From Rhodohalobacter barkolensis (GTDB lineage: Bacteria; Bacteroidota; Rhodothermia; Balneolales; Balneolaceae), in contig NZ_PISP01000001.1 in the NCBI RefSeq assembly GCF_002834295.1, forward strand, positions 1,364,001 through 1,428,000: a stretch of DNA of 64,000 nucleotides, given 5' to 3'. Both the position numbers and the translations under genes were made by a program. A model generated the notes under the pieces. That model made no database searches and had not been told where the DNA came from. It saw nothing but the letters and a program-made list of their open reading frames with translations. Below are positions 19,674-28,783 of this stretch, piece by piece (within the stretch, counting starts at the first letter, position 1; every line of letters starts with the position of its first letter).

Positions 19674-19687
19674 GCTTATTTCTGATT

Positions 19688-22600
19688 CTACTTGCCTGAT
19701 CCGTTTTCGGATTCTCCATTTTTCTTGACAGGATCGTACACTTTCACCATCTCTTCGTATACCCTCCACTGCTCTTTCACTTCAGACTGGGCCTGTGTCA
19801 TCAGCTGTTTTGCGACTTTGGGCTGAGACTTGGCAAGCATCAGATAGCGCATCTCGTTGTAAGCATATTCCTCGAGATTGATCTTCGGCGGTTTGGAATC
19901 GAGCTGGAATGGATTCTTGCCTTCCTCCTCTTTACGCGGATCAAATCTGAAAAGCGGCCAGTAACCTGAGTCGACAGCCAGTTTCTGCTGATTCAGTCCA
20001 AACTTCATATCGTAGCCGTGAGCAATACAGTGACTATATGCGATGATAATGGATGGCCCCGGATAACTTTCCGCTTCAAGCACAGCTTTAATCGACTGCA
20101 TATCGCTGGCCCCCATTGCGACCCGTGCTACATAAGCGTGACCACCTGCAACAGACATCAGCCCAAGGTCTTTCTTACCAGTTCGTTTACCGGCTGCCGC
20201 AAATTTTGCGACCGCACCAAGTGGCGTCGCTTTCGAACACTGTCCACCGGTGTTGGAATAGACTTCTGTATCCATCACCAGAATATTAACATCTTTTCCG
20301 CTGGCAAGAACGTGGTCCAGACCACCGTATCCGATGTCGTACGCCCATCCGTCACCGCCAAATATCCAGACACTCTTTCGAACCAGGTAGTCGGCGATGC
20401 TGGTTAGCATTTTCGCTTTGGAATCATCCGTTTTTCCAAGAGACTCTTTCAGAGAAGCAACTCTTTCCCGCTGCTCGTAAATACCCGGCTCAGTGGTTTG
20501 ATCTGCATTCAGGATATCTTCAACCAGTTTTTTATCCACATGGCCGTTCATCTTCTGAAGCATTTCCCTTGCCTGCTCAGCTTGCTTATCGATGGTGAGT
20601 CTGAATCCAAGCCCAAACTCTGCATTGTCCTCGAACAGTGAGTTTGACCAGGCGGGACCCAATCCCTGACTATTTTTGGTGTATGGTGTAGCCGGCAGGT
20701 TACCTCCATAGATAGAAGAACAACCTGTAGCGTTGGCAATCACCATTCGATCTCCAAAGAGCTGTGTAACCAGTTTTATATATGGCGTTTCACCACAACC
20801 CGCACATGCACCGGAGAACTCAAAAAGTGGCTCCAGGAATTGAGAACCTTTTACAGTCTCAACCTTCAGTTTGGATCGATCATATTCAGGCAAGTTCACA
20901 AAAAAGTTCCAATTCTCTTTCTCCTGCTCCAACAGCGGATCGATCGGTTCCATATTGAGCGCCTTACGGCCAACTTCCTTGCGATCTTTGGCAGGGCAAA
21001 CCTCTACACAAAGCTCACAACCAGTACAGTCTTCCGGAGATACCTGGACACTCACTTTGGTATCTTCCGGCCATTCACGTCCTCTGGCATCCATATACTT
21101 AAAGGAATCGGGGGAAGCCTCAAGCAGTTCACCATCAAACGCTTTCATTCGAATCACGGCATGCGGACAAACCATCGCACACTTACCACACTGAATACAG
21201 ATGTCCGGATCCAATACAGGGATTTCTTGTGCTATATTTCGTTTCTCCCACTTAGTGGTTCCTGTTGGGAATGTGCCATCTGCCTCGAATGCACTGACCG
21301 GCAGATCATCTCCGTTTCCTGAAATAATTTCTGCAATCACTCTTTGGACAAATTCAGGTGCTTCCTCGGGTACCGGCGGACGCATCTCCTGCACAGAGGT
21401 AACCTCTTTGGGCACCGGAATTTCAAACAGATTTTCAATAGAGTTATCCACCGCCTTGTAGTTGCTTTGAAGGATTTTCTCTCCTTTCGCACCGTAGGCT
21501 TTCTTAATTCCATCCTTGATAAGCTGAATGGCTTCTTCGCGTGGAAGTATATCTGATATTGCAAAGAAGCAGGTCTGCATTACCGTATTGATACGAGTGC
21601 CCATTCCATTTTCGCGGGCAACTTTATAGGCATCAATGCTGTAAAATTTCAGCTCCTTCTCAATAATCTGTTCCTGAACTTTTTTGGGAAGATTATCCCA
21701 GACCTCATCTTTTTCAAATGGCGCATTTATAAGGAATGTGGATCCCTTTCTGGCCTTCTTCAGCATATCCAGCTGATTCAGAAACTGAAACTGATGACAG
21801 GCAATAAAATTAGCTTTGTCAATCAGGTAGGCCGACCGTATCGGGTTTGGACCGAAACGCAAATGAGAAACCGTCGTCGCACCCGATTTTTTCGAATCGT
21901 ACACGAAATATCCCTGCGCATAATGGTCGGTATTATTCCCGATAATCTTGATGGAGTTCTTATTGGCACTTACCGTACCATCTGCTCCGAGTCCGTAGAA
22001 AAGACCCTCAAATACCTCCTCATCACTGTCCCAGCCGTCTGTGCTATAGTCAAGGCTGGTATGGGTCACATCATCATTGATCCCGATAGTAAAGTGATTT
22101 TTGGGTTTCTCTTCATCCAGCTCATCAAAAATGCGTTTCACCATAGGCGGCGTAAACTCTTTGGATGATAGTCCATATCGTCCGTTAATCACTTTCAAAT
22201 CAGAGGGCAGTGATTTCCACCCTTCTACCCTGTTCTCCTGAAGCGTTGAAACTATATCGTTATAGAGAGGTTCTCCGGCACTTCCAGGTTCTTTCGTTCT
22301 GTCTAAAACAGCTATTCCCTTAATGGTGTCGGGCAGAGATTCAATCAGATGACGCATACTAAACGGTCTGAACAGTCTGACCTTAATGAGGCCAACTTTC
22401 TCTCCGTTTTCATTCATTTTATCAACAGCTTCGTGTGCTGTCTCCGCGCCGGACCCCATCAGGATAACTACTTTTTCTGCGTCTTCGGGACCATGATATT
22501 CAAACAGTTTATACGAACGGCCGGTCAGTTTACCAAACTGATCCATTGTTTTCTGAACCAGATCGGGGGCTGCATTGTAATATTTATTACCGGTTTCGCG

Positions 22601-23284
22601 AGCCTGGAAAAATACATCCGGATTCTGGGCAGTTCCCCGAAGAAGCGGATTGTCTGGGGTTAAGGCACGATTCCGGTGCTCAATAATTTTGTCATCATTG
22701 ATCAGCTGTTCCATAACTTCAACGGGAATCTGATCAATCTTCTGTACTTCGTGTGACGTTCTGAAACCATCAAAAAAGTGGAGAAACGGTATACGGGTTT
22801 CCAGTGTGGCCGCGTGTGAAATCAATGCCATATCCATCGCTTCCTGCACGCTGTTGGAGCTCAGAATGGCCATACCCGTCATCCGCATCGCCATGGTATC
22901 ACTATGGTCACCAAAAATAGAAAGAGCGTGCGTAGCCACGGTTCTGGACGCGACATGCACAACTGCGGGTGTCAGTTCCCCGGCAATTTTATAGAGGTTG
23001 GGCATCATTAACAGCAGACCCTGTGATGCAGTAAATGTGGTAGTCAAAGCGCCGGTTTGCAGGGCACCGTGCATGGTGCCGGCAGCTCCTCCCTCACTCT
23101 GCAGTTCTACTACCTCAGGAACTGTTCCCCAGATATTCTTTTTTCCGGCCATCGACCACTGATCAGACCACTCTCCCATTGGAGATGCCGGTGTAATCGG
23201 GTATATGGCAATTACTTCACTGACTTTATGTGCAACGTATGCGGCTGCTTCATTCGCATCTAACGTGACTTTTTGGTTTGACAT
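19688..23284 (-). CDS. nifJ: Pyruvate:ferredoxin (flavodoxin) oxidoreductase, single-chain
   Basis: Converts pyruvate and CoA to acetyl-CoA and CO2 while reducing ferredoxin; cytoplasmic and usually oxygen-sensitive. The 1198-residue single chain carries all domains in order: the alpha-like pyrimidine domain (AIYPITPASPMGEW near 28); gamma-like domain near 420-640; a dicluster ferredoxin domain with CIQCGKCAMVCP (about 697) and CTGCELCVEVCP (about 750); then the ThDP domain with CAGCGETPY (about 826), GDGWAYDIGYGG (about 978) and SNTGGQCSKATP. It lies 53 bases after an rrf2 gene on the same strand, so it is probably part of a dps-rrf2-nifJ transcript. Confidence 0.96.
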   Translation of the reverse strand: MSNQKVTLDANEAAAYVAHKVSEVIAIYPITPASPMGEWSDQWSMAGKKNIWGTVPEVVELQSEGGAAGTMHGALQTGALTTTFTASQGLLLMMPNLYKIAGELTPAVVHVASRTVATHALSIFGDHSDTMAMRMTGMAILSSNSVQEAMDMALISHAATLETRIPFLHFFDGFRTSHEVQKIDQIPVEVMEQLINDDKIIEHRNRALTPDNPLLRGTAQNPDVFFQARETGNKYYNAAPDLVQKTMDQFGKLTGRSYKLFEYHGPEDAEKVVILMGSGAETAHEAVDKMNENGEKVGLIKVRLFRPFSMRHLIESLPDTIKGIAVLDRTKEPGSAGEPLYNDIVSTLQENRVEGWKSLPSDLKVINGRYGLSSKEFTPPMVKRIFDELDEEKPKNHFTIGINDDVTHTSLDYSTDGWDSDEEVFEGLFYGLGADGTVSANKNSIKIIGNNTDHYAQGYFVYDSKKSGATTVSHLRFGPNPIRSAYLIDKANFIACHQFQFLNQLDMLKKARKGSTFLINAPFEKDEVWDNLPKKVQEQIIEKELKFYSIDAYKVARENGMGTRINTVMQTCFFAISDILPREEAIQLIKDGIKKAYGAKGEKILQSNYKAVDNSIENLFEIPVPKEVTSVQEMRPPVPEEAPEFVQRVIAEIISGNGDDLPVSAFEADGTFPTGTTKWEKRNIAQEIPVLDPDICIQCGKCAMVCPHAVIRMKAFDGELLEASPDSFKYMDARGREWPEDTKVSVQVSPEDCTGCELCVEVCPAKDRKEVGRKALNMEPIDPLLEQEKENWNFFVNLPEYDRSKLKVETVKGSQFLEPLFEFSGACAGCGETPYIKLVTQLFGDRMVIANATGCSSIYGGNLPATPYTKNSQGLGPAWSNSLFEDNAEFGLGFRLTIDKQAEQAREMLQKMNGHVDKKLVEDILNADQTTEPGIYEQRERVASLKESLGKTDDSKAKMLTSIADYLVRKSVWIFGGDGWAYDIGYGGLDHVLASGKDVNILVMDTEVYSNTGGQCSKATPLGAVAKFAAAGKRTGKKDLGLMSVAGGHAYVARVAMGASDMQSIKAVLEAESYPGPSIIIAYSHCIAHGYDMKFGLNQQKLAVDSGYWPLFRFDPRKEEEGKNPFQLDSKPPKINLEEYAYNEMRYLMLAKSQPKVAKQLMTQAQSEVKEQWRVYEEMVKVYDPVKKNGESENGSGK

Positions 23285-23337
23285 AATGTTTTCTTTGTAT
23301 GGTTTTGAATCGATACTCGTGTATTCGAAGTCGTTAC

Positions 23338-23793
23338 TTACTTTTTTTGGGGTGGAGGTTTTACAAAATCGGCTAATGAATTTCCATTCCTTAAATCCTC
23401 CGCCATTGTCTCCAGCGTTTTTGTTTTAAAGAGATGAAAAACCTCTTCCCGAATTCTGTGGTACTCATCATGAATCGGGCAGGGATCATTTTCATCACAC
23501 TCTTTGTGTTCAATTCCGCATTGTGTAAAAATGTCCAGACCATCAATGGCTTCAACTACATCCACAATGTGAATAGAATCGGCCGGTTTGCTAAGTTTGA
23601 ATCCACCTGTGGGACCCTTCATGGAAACAAGCAGTTTCTGTTTAACCAGAGATTGCAAAATCTTACTTAAAAAGTGCTTTGGAATATTTTGCTCAGCAGC
23701 GATTTCACTCAATTCCACATTTTTTTTCTGGGACGAGTGGCAGGCGATATAAAACATCGCCTGTAATCCGTAATGACACGATGCTGAAAACAT
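23338..23793 (-). CDS. Rrf2 family transcriptional regulator, three-cysteine type (copy 1)
   Basis: 151-residue winged-helix regulator. The N-terminal start FSASCHYGLQAMFYIA and recognition region IPKHFLSKILQSLVK, then MKGPTGGF, match the Rrf2/IscR/NsrR family. Cys92, Cys99 and Cys105 (C-X6-C-X5-C) could hold an Fe-S cluster, so the protein may sense oxygen, nitric oxide or cluster status (family knowledge). It lies between dps and nifJ and is closely related to the copy at 24518. The likely target is the shared 27-base palindrome. Confidence 0.92.
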   Translation of the reverse strand: MFSASCHYGLQAMFYIACHSSQKKNVELSEIAAEQNIPKHFLSKILQSLVKQKLLVSMKGPTGGFKLSKPADSIHIVDVVEAIDGLDIFTQCGIEHKECDENDPCPIHDEYHRIREEVFHLFKTKTLETMAEDLRNGNSLADFVKPPPQKK

Positions 23794-23835
23794 TCCGTTG
23801 TAATTCGTTTAAAATTGATATCTGAAATTGAGTCA

Positions 23836-24300
23836 CTATTTTGGAAGGAAAGATTCCAGCATCCATCTCATCTTCTCATGCTGCTGCATAAGAGCTGTCA
23901 CAAAATCAGCTGATCCCATATCATTCAGATCTTCAAAATCACGAATACAATTTCGAAGATACTTTATAACACTCTCATGGTCCTTCATCAGGTTTGAGAC
24001 TTGCTCTCCTGAATCTGTAATTTCTTTTCCTTCTTTAAGCTCTGTCAGTTTTAGAAATTCACTCATTCTGCCGGTACTCAGAAAGCCAATCATTCGGATT
24101 CGCTCGGCGATTTCGTCTATCACACCTTCAAGCTCACCGTACTGCTCTTCGTAAAATGCATGCAGTTCAGCAAAATTTGCGGCCTTAATATTCCAGTGAT
24201 AGTTCCGCGTTTTGATATAGATCACATGCTCGTCCGCAAGCAATTTCTGGAGCTTGGCAGCGACTTTCTTCCGGTCTGATTCTTTTATTCCAATATCCAT
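23836..24300 (-). CDS. dps: Dps/ferritin-like DNA protection protein
   Basis: Iron-storing dodecameric protein that oxidises Fe(II) with peroxide and protects DNA. The 154-residue chain has the intersubunit ferroxidase set: His35 in NYHWN, His47, Asp62 and Glu66 in IDEIAERIR. It sits between two rrf2 genes and 43 bases ahead of rrf2 copy 1 on the same strand, so it probably heads an operon with rrf2 and nifJ. The putative operator lies 72 bases upstream. Pairing iron storage with Fe-S enzymes suggests a shared response to oxygen or iron. Confidence 0.93.
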   Translation of the reverse strand: MDIGIKESDRKKVAAKLQKLLADEHVIYIKTRNYHWNIKAANFAELHAFYEEQYGELEGVIDEIAERIRMIGFLSTGRMSEFLKLTELKEGKEITDSGEQVSNLMKDHESVIKYLRNCIRDFEDLNDMGSADFVTALMQQHEKMRWMLESFLPK

Positions 24301-24371
24301 AGTACTCTCAACTCGTTTTATTCAGATTTTAAATAGTCGTCCCTACTGCCTGATTTCACCGAACAGCCTTT

Positions 24372-24398
24372 AGTAGATATTTAGACATTAAACTCTAA
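24372..24398 (-). promoter_or_regulatory. Putative Rrf2-type operator upstream of dps-rrf2-nifJ
   Basis: Near-identical (25 of 27) to 18193-18219 ahead of the ferredoxin/kor operon. The core is TTTAGA-N8-TCTAAA (24380-24399), a clean inverted repeat. It stands in the only sizeable gap upstream of dps. Binding by the nearby Rrf2 proteins is inference. Confidence 0.58.
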
Positions 24399-24517
24399 AA
24401 TAAAGTAATAAAAAAGATCTCCTATTCCAACATATTCGATCAACATTTATTTATCTGGCAATCTGCTAACCTCAAGATTACAATACGTTTAAAGACCCTT
24501 CAGTCTTAAACGTGCAG

Positions 24518-24970
24518 CTAATCCTTACTCAGTGGTTTACCCAAACTTACAATACTATCCCCACTCTTGATATCTTCAGATAGCTCAAGAAGCGTTTTGG
24601 TTTCAAAGAGTTCACGAATACTATTTCTTACATGTTTATACTCATTGTGGATCGGGCATGGATGATCATCATCACATTTTTTAAATCCTATTCCGCACTG
24701 AGTAAATACATCCAGACCATCAATTGCATCAATCACTTCTATCAACGTGATGTCGTCTGCTGGTCTGCTCAGACTAAATCCTCCGGTTGGACCCTTCATT
24801 GAATTCAGCAAACCATTTTTTACCAGCAGCTGCAGAATTTTACTGAGGAAATGCTTGGGTATCTCCTGTTTTTCTGCGATCTGGCCCAAGTCAACATTTT
24901 TACCATCGGTAGAATGCAGCGCTATATAAATCATGGCTTGCAAGCCATAGTGACATGAAGTCGAGAACAT
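24518..24970 (-). CDS. Rrf2 family transcriptional regulator, three-cysteine type (copy 2)
   Basis: 150-residue paralogue of the regulator at 23338, colinear over its length without gaps in the core. The helix-turn-helix (IPKHFLSKILQLLVK, MKGPTGGF) and the same C-X6-C-X5-C cysteine set (CGIGFKKCDDDHPC) are conserved. The C-terminal 25 residues differ most between the copies. It is separated from dps by about 217 bases containing the putative operator. Two such similar regulators side by side suggest a local duplication, perhaps with split targets. Confidence 0.92.
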   Translation of the reverse strand: MFSTSCHYGLQAMIYIALHSTDGKNVDLGQIAEKQEIPKHFLSKILQLLVKNGLLNSMKGPTGGFSLSRPADDITLIEVIDAIDGLDVFTQCGIGFKKCDDDHPCPIHNEYKHVRNSIRELFETKTLLELSEDIKSGDSIVSLGKPLSKD

Positions 24971-25020
24971 TGTGGTCTAATTTGATATTTAGGGTTGGAT
25001 TCACTCCAGTGTTACACCCT

Positions 25021-25046
25021 TAATTAGGAGGGGTAATAACTAATTA
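25021..25046. promoter_or_regulatory. Inverted repeat upstream of rrf2 copy 2
   Basis: TAATTAG at 25021-25027 faces CTAATTA at 25040-25046 with 12 bases between, 51 bases upstream of the second rrf2 gene. Its position would suit an operator, but it differs from the 27-base operator shared by the two operons. Low-certainty call. Confidence 0.3.
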
Positions 25047-25109
25047 TGGAGGTGAATATACAAAATTGACATGGAAAATATATTCCACATTTACCCAAAC
25101 ATTAGTTTG

Positions 25110-25532
25110 CTAATCAGCAGTCAACGGTCCCCATGCTTTTTCTATCACAAGATCCCTGACTCTGTCTGCAGTATCCGTGCAATATTTCACATGATCCACA
25201 CTATTACAGAAGTAAGGATTCTCTTTAGTCTCCGTTACATCCGCTTTGGATTTACAGTGAACATTGGAAAAATCAATATCCATCGCATTTGAATCATACC
25301 GGTTGATATAATCCATCATCTGCTCCATTGTAAGTTCCTGTTCGGGAGTATCTCCGTTTTGATCGGTATAGATCATATAAAGACACTGTATAAATCTGTA
25401 CAGTGCACTTCGTGCAAATACGCAAACTGAATAGTTTACTACATCCTCAGCCGGTTTATAGAGTTCATTGCGGGCATTGTATAGCTCAGAATCTGCCTGC
25501 TTGAATAACTCTTTGATCATTTCGTTACTCAT
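25110..25532 (-). CDS. HEPN-like helical protein
   Basis: 140-residue, mostly helical protein with no membrane segment. The start (IKELFKQADSELYNARNELYKPAEDVVNYSVCVFARSAL) resembles HEPN-type domains in helix spacing, but the RX4-6H ribonuclease motif is not evident, so a nuclease role is not claimed. It has five cysteines, including HCKSK and FCNS. It follows nuoN by 54 bases on the same strand and may be cotranscribed with the complex I genes. Function unknown. Confidence 0.6.
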   Translation of the reverse strand: MSNEMIKELFKQADSELYNARNELYKPAEDVVNYSVCVFARSALYRFIQCLYMIYTDQNGDTPEQELTMEQMMDYINRYDSNAMDIDFSNVHCKSKADVTETKENPYFCNSVDHVKYCTDTADRVRDLVIEKAWGPLTAD

Positions 25533-25586
25533 AACTTTAGGGTTTTTAATTAAGCGATTACTTGTATCCTGAGCTCATTGTCATAT

Positions 25587-27083
25587 CTACATTCCAAACA
25601 TTTGAACGGATTCTCGCGCCATTTCAAAAATTGGTGTAAAGTAGACACCAAACAGTAATGTAGGTATGAGCAACAGCAACAGAATAATCTTTGTACCGGC
25701 GTCAAATTCAAGCTTTTCGGCGCCCTCTTCGGGTTTGTAGAAAAACATATTTCGTACTACCCGGATGTAATAAAATAGTGACACAACAGTGGTGATTCCG
25801 GCAATCAGAACCAACCAGAACCAACCTGCACTTATTGCAGCTCCAAAAATATAGAGCTTTGCGATAAATCCGGCCGTGGGTGGAAAACCGGTTAATGCCA
25901 CGAGAAAAACGGTCATAGACACTCCCATCAACGGAGCGCGGTGCCCCAGTCCTTTATACTTTTCAATTGATTCTGTACCCGTTTGGTTTGAGAATAGCAT
26001 CGCCACATAGAATGCTCCCAGGTTCATAAACAGGTAAACAAACACATAAATCATTATAGCTGATAAGCCTTCGTTGGTTAAGATGACGAAACCCATCATG
26101 ATGTATCCGGCATGAGCAATACTGGAATAAGCCAGCATCCGCTTAATATTATCCTGCCGTAGTGCAGTCAGATTACCAACAACCATTGCCAAGGCTGCCA
26201 AAACAGCCAGAATAACATTCCAATTCAAGACGTCTAACATACTCCAGATAGCACCATCATCAGCTACACTCAAATCAGAGAATGAAATCCGGAAGAAACG
26301 GATTGTCATAGCCAGGGCTGCAATTTTGGAGGCTACAGACAAATATGCTGTAATGGTTATTGGAGCACCTTCATATACATCCGGTGCCCAAAAGTGAAAC
26401 GGTACCAGGGCAAGCTTGAAGCCAAGTCCTGCAATAATCATTATTATTGAAATCGTCAGCAATAGGGGTTGATTCAAATCACCGGCCAAAGCCATATTGA
26501 CTGCATAAATATCCGTTGCCCCGGTCAAACCAACCAAAAGGGAAATACCATAGATCATGATCCCTGAAGCCACCGCACCATAGATGATATACTTCATGGA
26601 TGCTTCGGAAGATTTATCCGATTTTTTAGTAAACCCAACCAGTACATATGAACTGATACTGGTCATCTCAAAAGCCAGGTACATCAACAGTAGATTTGTT
26701 GAACTTACCATCAGAAACATGCCCAATATCATTCCGGCCATCAGCATGTAGTATTCACTGATCCGGTTTGAGTATTCATCCAGCTCACGGGATTTCATTG
26801 AAAAAAGGATTACAAACAGAGTAGCCAGAGTTAGCAATAACTTGAAATAGAGTGCAAATGGGTCAACCGCAATCATTTCATAGAAAACGGAGTTATTCCA
26901 ACCCGTCTGAACCAGTAGGAGTACTGCGGTAACTACCATACCGCCAAACAGAATCACTCCACCGGTATGCCCTTTTCGTTTCACAAACAGATCTGCTACA
27001 ATAATCCCGCAAAGAGTCACCACAATTGCAATCTCCGGGTAGAAATGAATGATGCTATTTAAAATATTGTCAACCATGTTCAA
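25587..27083 (-). CDS. nuoN: NADH-quinone oxidoreductase subunit N
   Basis: Antiporter-like membrane subunit of complex I, one of three proton channels. The 498-residue protein has about 14 membrane helices, with the family stretches YLAFEMTSISSYVLVGF and KLALVPFHFWAPDVYEGAPITITAYLSV. The latter includes the channel lysine/histidine region. It is the last nuo gene, in the order A-B-C-D-H-I-J-K-L-M-N. Confidence 0.95.
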   Translation of the reverse strand: MNMVDNILNSIIHFYPEIAIVVTLCGIIVADLFVKRKGHTGGVILFGGMVVTAVLLLVQTGWNNSVFYEMIAVDPFALYFKLLLTLATLFVILFSMKSRELDEYSNRISEYYMLMAGMILGMFLMVSSTNLLLMYLAFEMTSISSYVLVGFTKKSDKSSEASMKYIIYGAVASGIMIYGISLLVGLTGATDIYAVNMALAGDLNQPLLLTISIIMIIAGLGFKLALVPFHFWAPDVYEGAPITITAYLSVASKIAALAMTIRFFRISFSDLSVADDGAIWSMLDVLNWNVILAVLAALAMVVGNLTALRQDNIKRMLAYSSIAHAGYIMMGFVILTNEGLSAIMIYVFVYLFMNLGAFYVAMLFSNQTGTESIEKYKGLGHRAPLMGVSMTVFLVALTGFPPTAGFIAKLYIFGAAISAGWFWLVLIAGITTVVSLFYYIRVVRNMFFYKPEEGAEKLEFDAGTKIILLLLLIPTLLFGVYFTPIFEMARESVQMFGM

Positions 27084-27142
27084 GAATCTCTTCTAAGTTA
27101 GTTGCCTTAAACGGCTTTTAATTTTTTGTGATGACAAAATTG

Positions 27143-28726
27143 TTAAACTCCTTGGGTCACTAATTCCACAAGGTGACTGAGTGATGCATTCATCAATTCG
27201 ATTGCAGGAGCAGGATAAATTCCAAGCAAAATGATCAGAATGATAAGCGGAACAAATGCCAGCATTTCGCGCAGAGTCAGATCCTCAAGTGTCTTATGCT
27301 TCTCCTGAAGATTTCCAAGGTATATTCTTTGAACTGTCCAGAGGATATATCCCGCAGTAATGATGATGCCAAATACCGAGATAATGGCTATCCATCTGTA
27401 AGCTTCAAATGCGCCCAGGAATGAGAATAGCTCACTCACAAATCCATTCAATCCGGGTAGACCCAGCGCAGCAAACATCCCCACCATCGCAATGCCTGTA
27501 TACTTCGGCATCTGGTTCGCAATGCCGCCAAAGTCGTAGAGTCCGCGAGTGTGAGTACGATCGTAAAGAACGCCTACCGCGAGGAATAGAACGGCCGTAA
27601 TAATTCCGTGGTTAAACATCTGCAGTACACCGCCTACCATACCCTGTGTGTTCAGAGCGGCAATACCTATCACTACAATTCCCATGTGACTAATGGAGGA
27701 GTATGCAATAAGTTTCTTGAAATCGTCCTGAGCCATCGCACAGAATGCACCGTAAATAATACTGATCATACCCAGAGCCGCCATCAGATAGACAAAATAT
27801 TCGGTTCCATCCGGAAAGATCGGGAAGCTGATTCTCAGGATGCCGTAGGTTCCCAGTTTCAGCAGTACACCGGCCAGTATCACACTAATTGGAGTGGGGG
27901 CTTCCACGTGGGCATCGGGCAGCCACGTGTGAAATGGAAAGAGCGGAATCTTAATCGCAAAACTGATAAAGAGAGCAAGCCAGGCTACATAACGCCAGGT
28001 GGTATCCACACCGGAGAGAATTGACCCATCCACATAATTTTCCGGGTTCATCATGTGCAGCAGGTTAAAAGTATGTACCGATTCACCTGTAGCCGCATCC
28101 GTATAAGCCACACTGAAGTAGAGAGCCAGCATCACCAGCATCATCAAAACTCCGCCGAAAAATGTATAGAGGAAAAACTTTATGGCGGCATACTCGCGTC
28201 TCGGTCCGCCCCAAAGTCCGATCAGGAAGTACATCGGCAACAGCATCACTTCCCAGAAGATGAAAAAGAGGAAGAAATCGAGCGAAACAAACACACCCAT
28301 CATACCGGTTACCAGCAGCAGGTAGAGAGCAAAGTAGCCTTTGGTCATCTTCTCGATATTCCAGGATGATATAACCCCAATCAGACCGATAATAGATGCC
28401 AGAATCACCATCAGAACGCTCAGTCCGTCAATCCCCAGAAAATAGTTGATTTCAATCCGGCCAACCCATGGAACCGCATCAACAGTGATCCAGTTAAACT
28501 GTTCCACAAACTGAAAGCTATCTGCTTCATTGATGCCTACCATCGATCGATCAAACAGACTGTAGATCACTCCGGCCAACACAACCTGAAGCCCCGTTAC
28601 TGTGGCGGCCGTCCATCGAATTGCTTTTTTACTTTGATCCGGAAGGAGCAGTATGATGATCATTCCCACAATGGGGAGAAATACAATCCATGTCAAAATA
28701 CCGATGCCAAACAATTGAAATTCCAT
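27143..28726 (-). CDS. nuoM: NADH-quinone oxidoreductase subunit M
   Basis: Second antiporter-like subunit, 527 residues, with about 14 helices. Characteristic segments are FFLFFIFWEVMLLPMYFLIGLWGG (conserved channel Glu in the WE pair) and KIPLFPFHTWLPDAHVEAPTPISVILAGVLLKLGTYG. It is expected to carry out one of the proton translocation steps of complex I. Sixty bases separate it from nuoN and 57 from nuoL. Confidence 0.96.
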   Translation of the reverse strand: MEFQLFGIGILTWIVFLPIVGMIIILLLPDQSKKAIRWTAATVTGLQVVLAGVIYSLFDRSMVGINEADSFQFVEQFNWITVDAVPWVGRIEINYFLGIDGLSVLMVILASIIGLIGVISSWNIEKMTKGYFALYLLLVTGMMGVFVSLDFFLFFIFWEVMLLPMYFLIGLWGGPRREYAAIKFFLYTFFGGVLMMLVMLALYFSVAYTDAATGESVHTFNLLHMMNPENYVDGSILSGVDTTWRYVAWLALFISFAIKIPLFPFHTWLPDAHVEAPTPISVILAGVLLKLGTYGILRISFPIFPDGTEYFVYLMAALGMISIIYGAFCAMAQDDFKKLIAYSSISHMGIVVIGIAALNTQGMVGGVLQMFNHGIITAVLFLAVGVLYDRTHTRGLYDFGGIANQMPKYTGIAMVGMFAALGLPGLNGFVSELFSFLGAFEAYRWIAIISVFGIIITAGYILWTVQRIYLGNLQEKHKTLEDLTLREMLAFVPLIILIILLGIYPAPAIELMNASLSHLVELVTQGV

Positions 28727-28783
28727 ATTCTTAGCGTTCCATTAAGGTTTTCTTTTTATAGTCTTTTTCAGAAATCATTCGAA

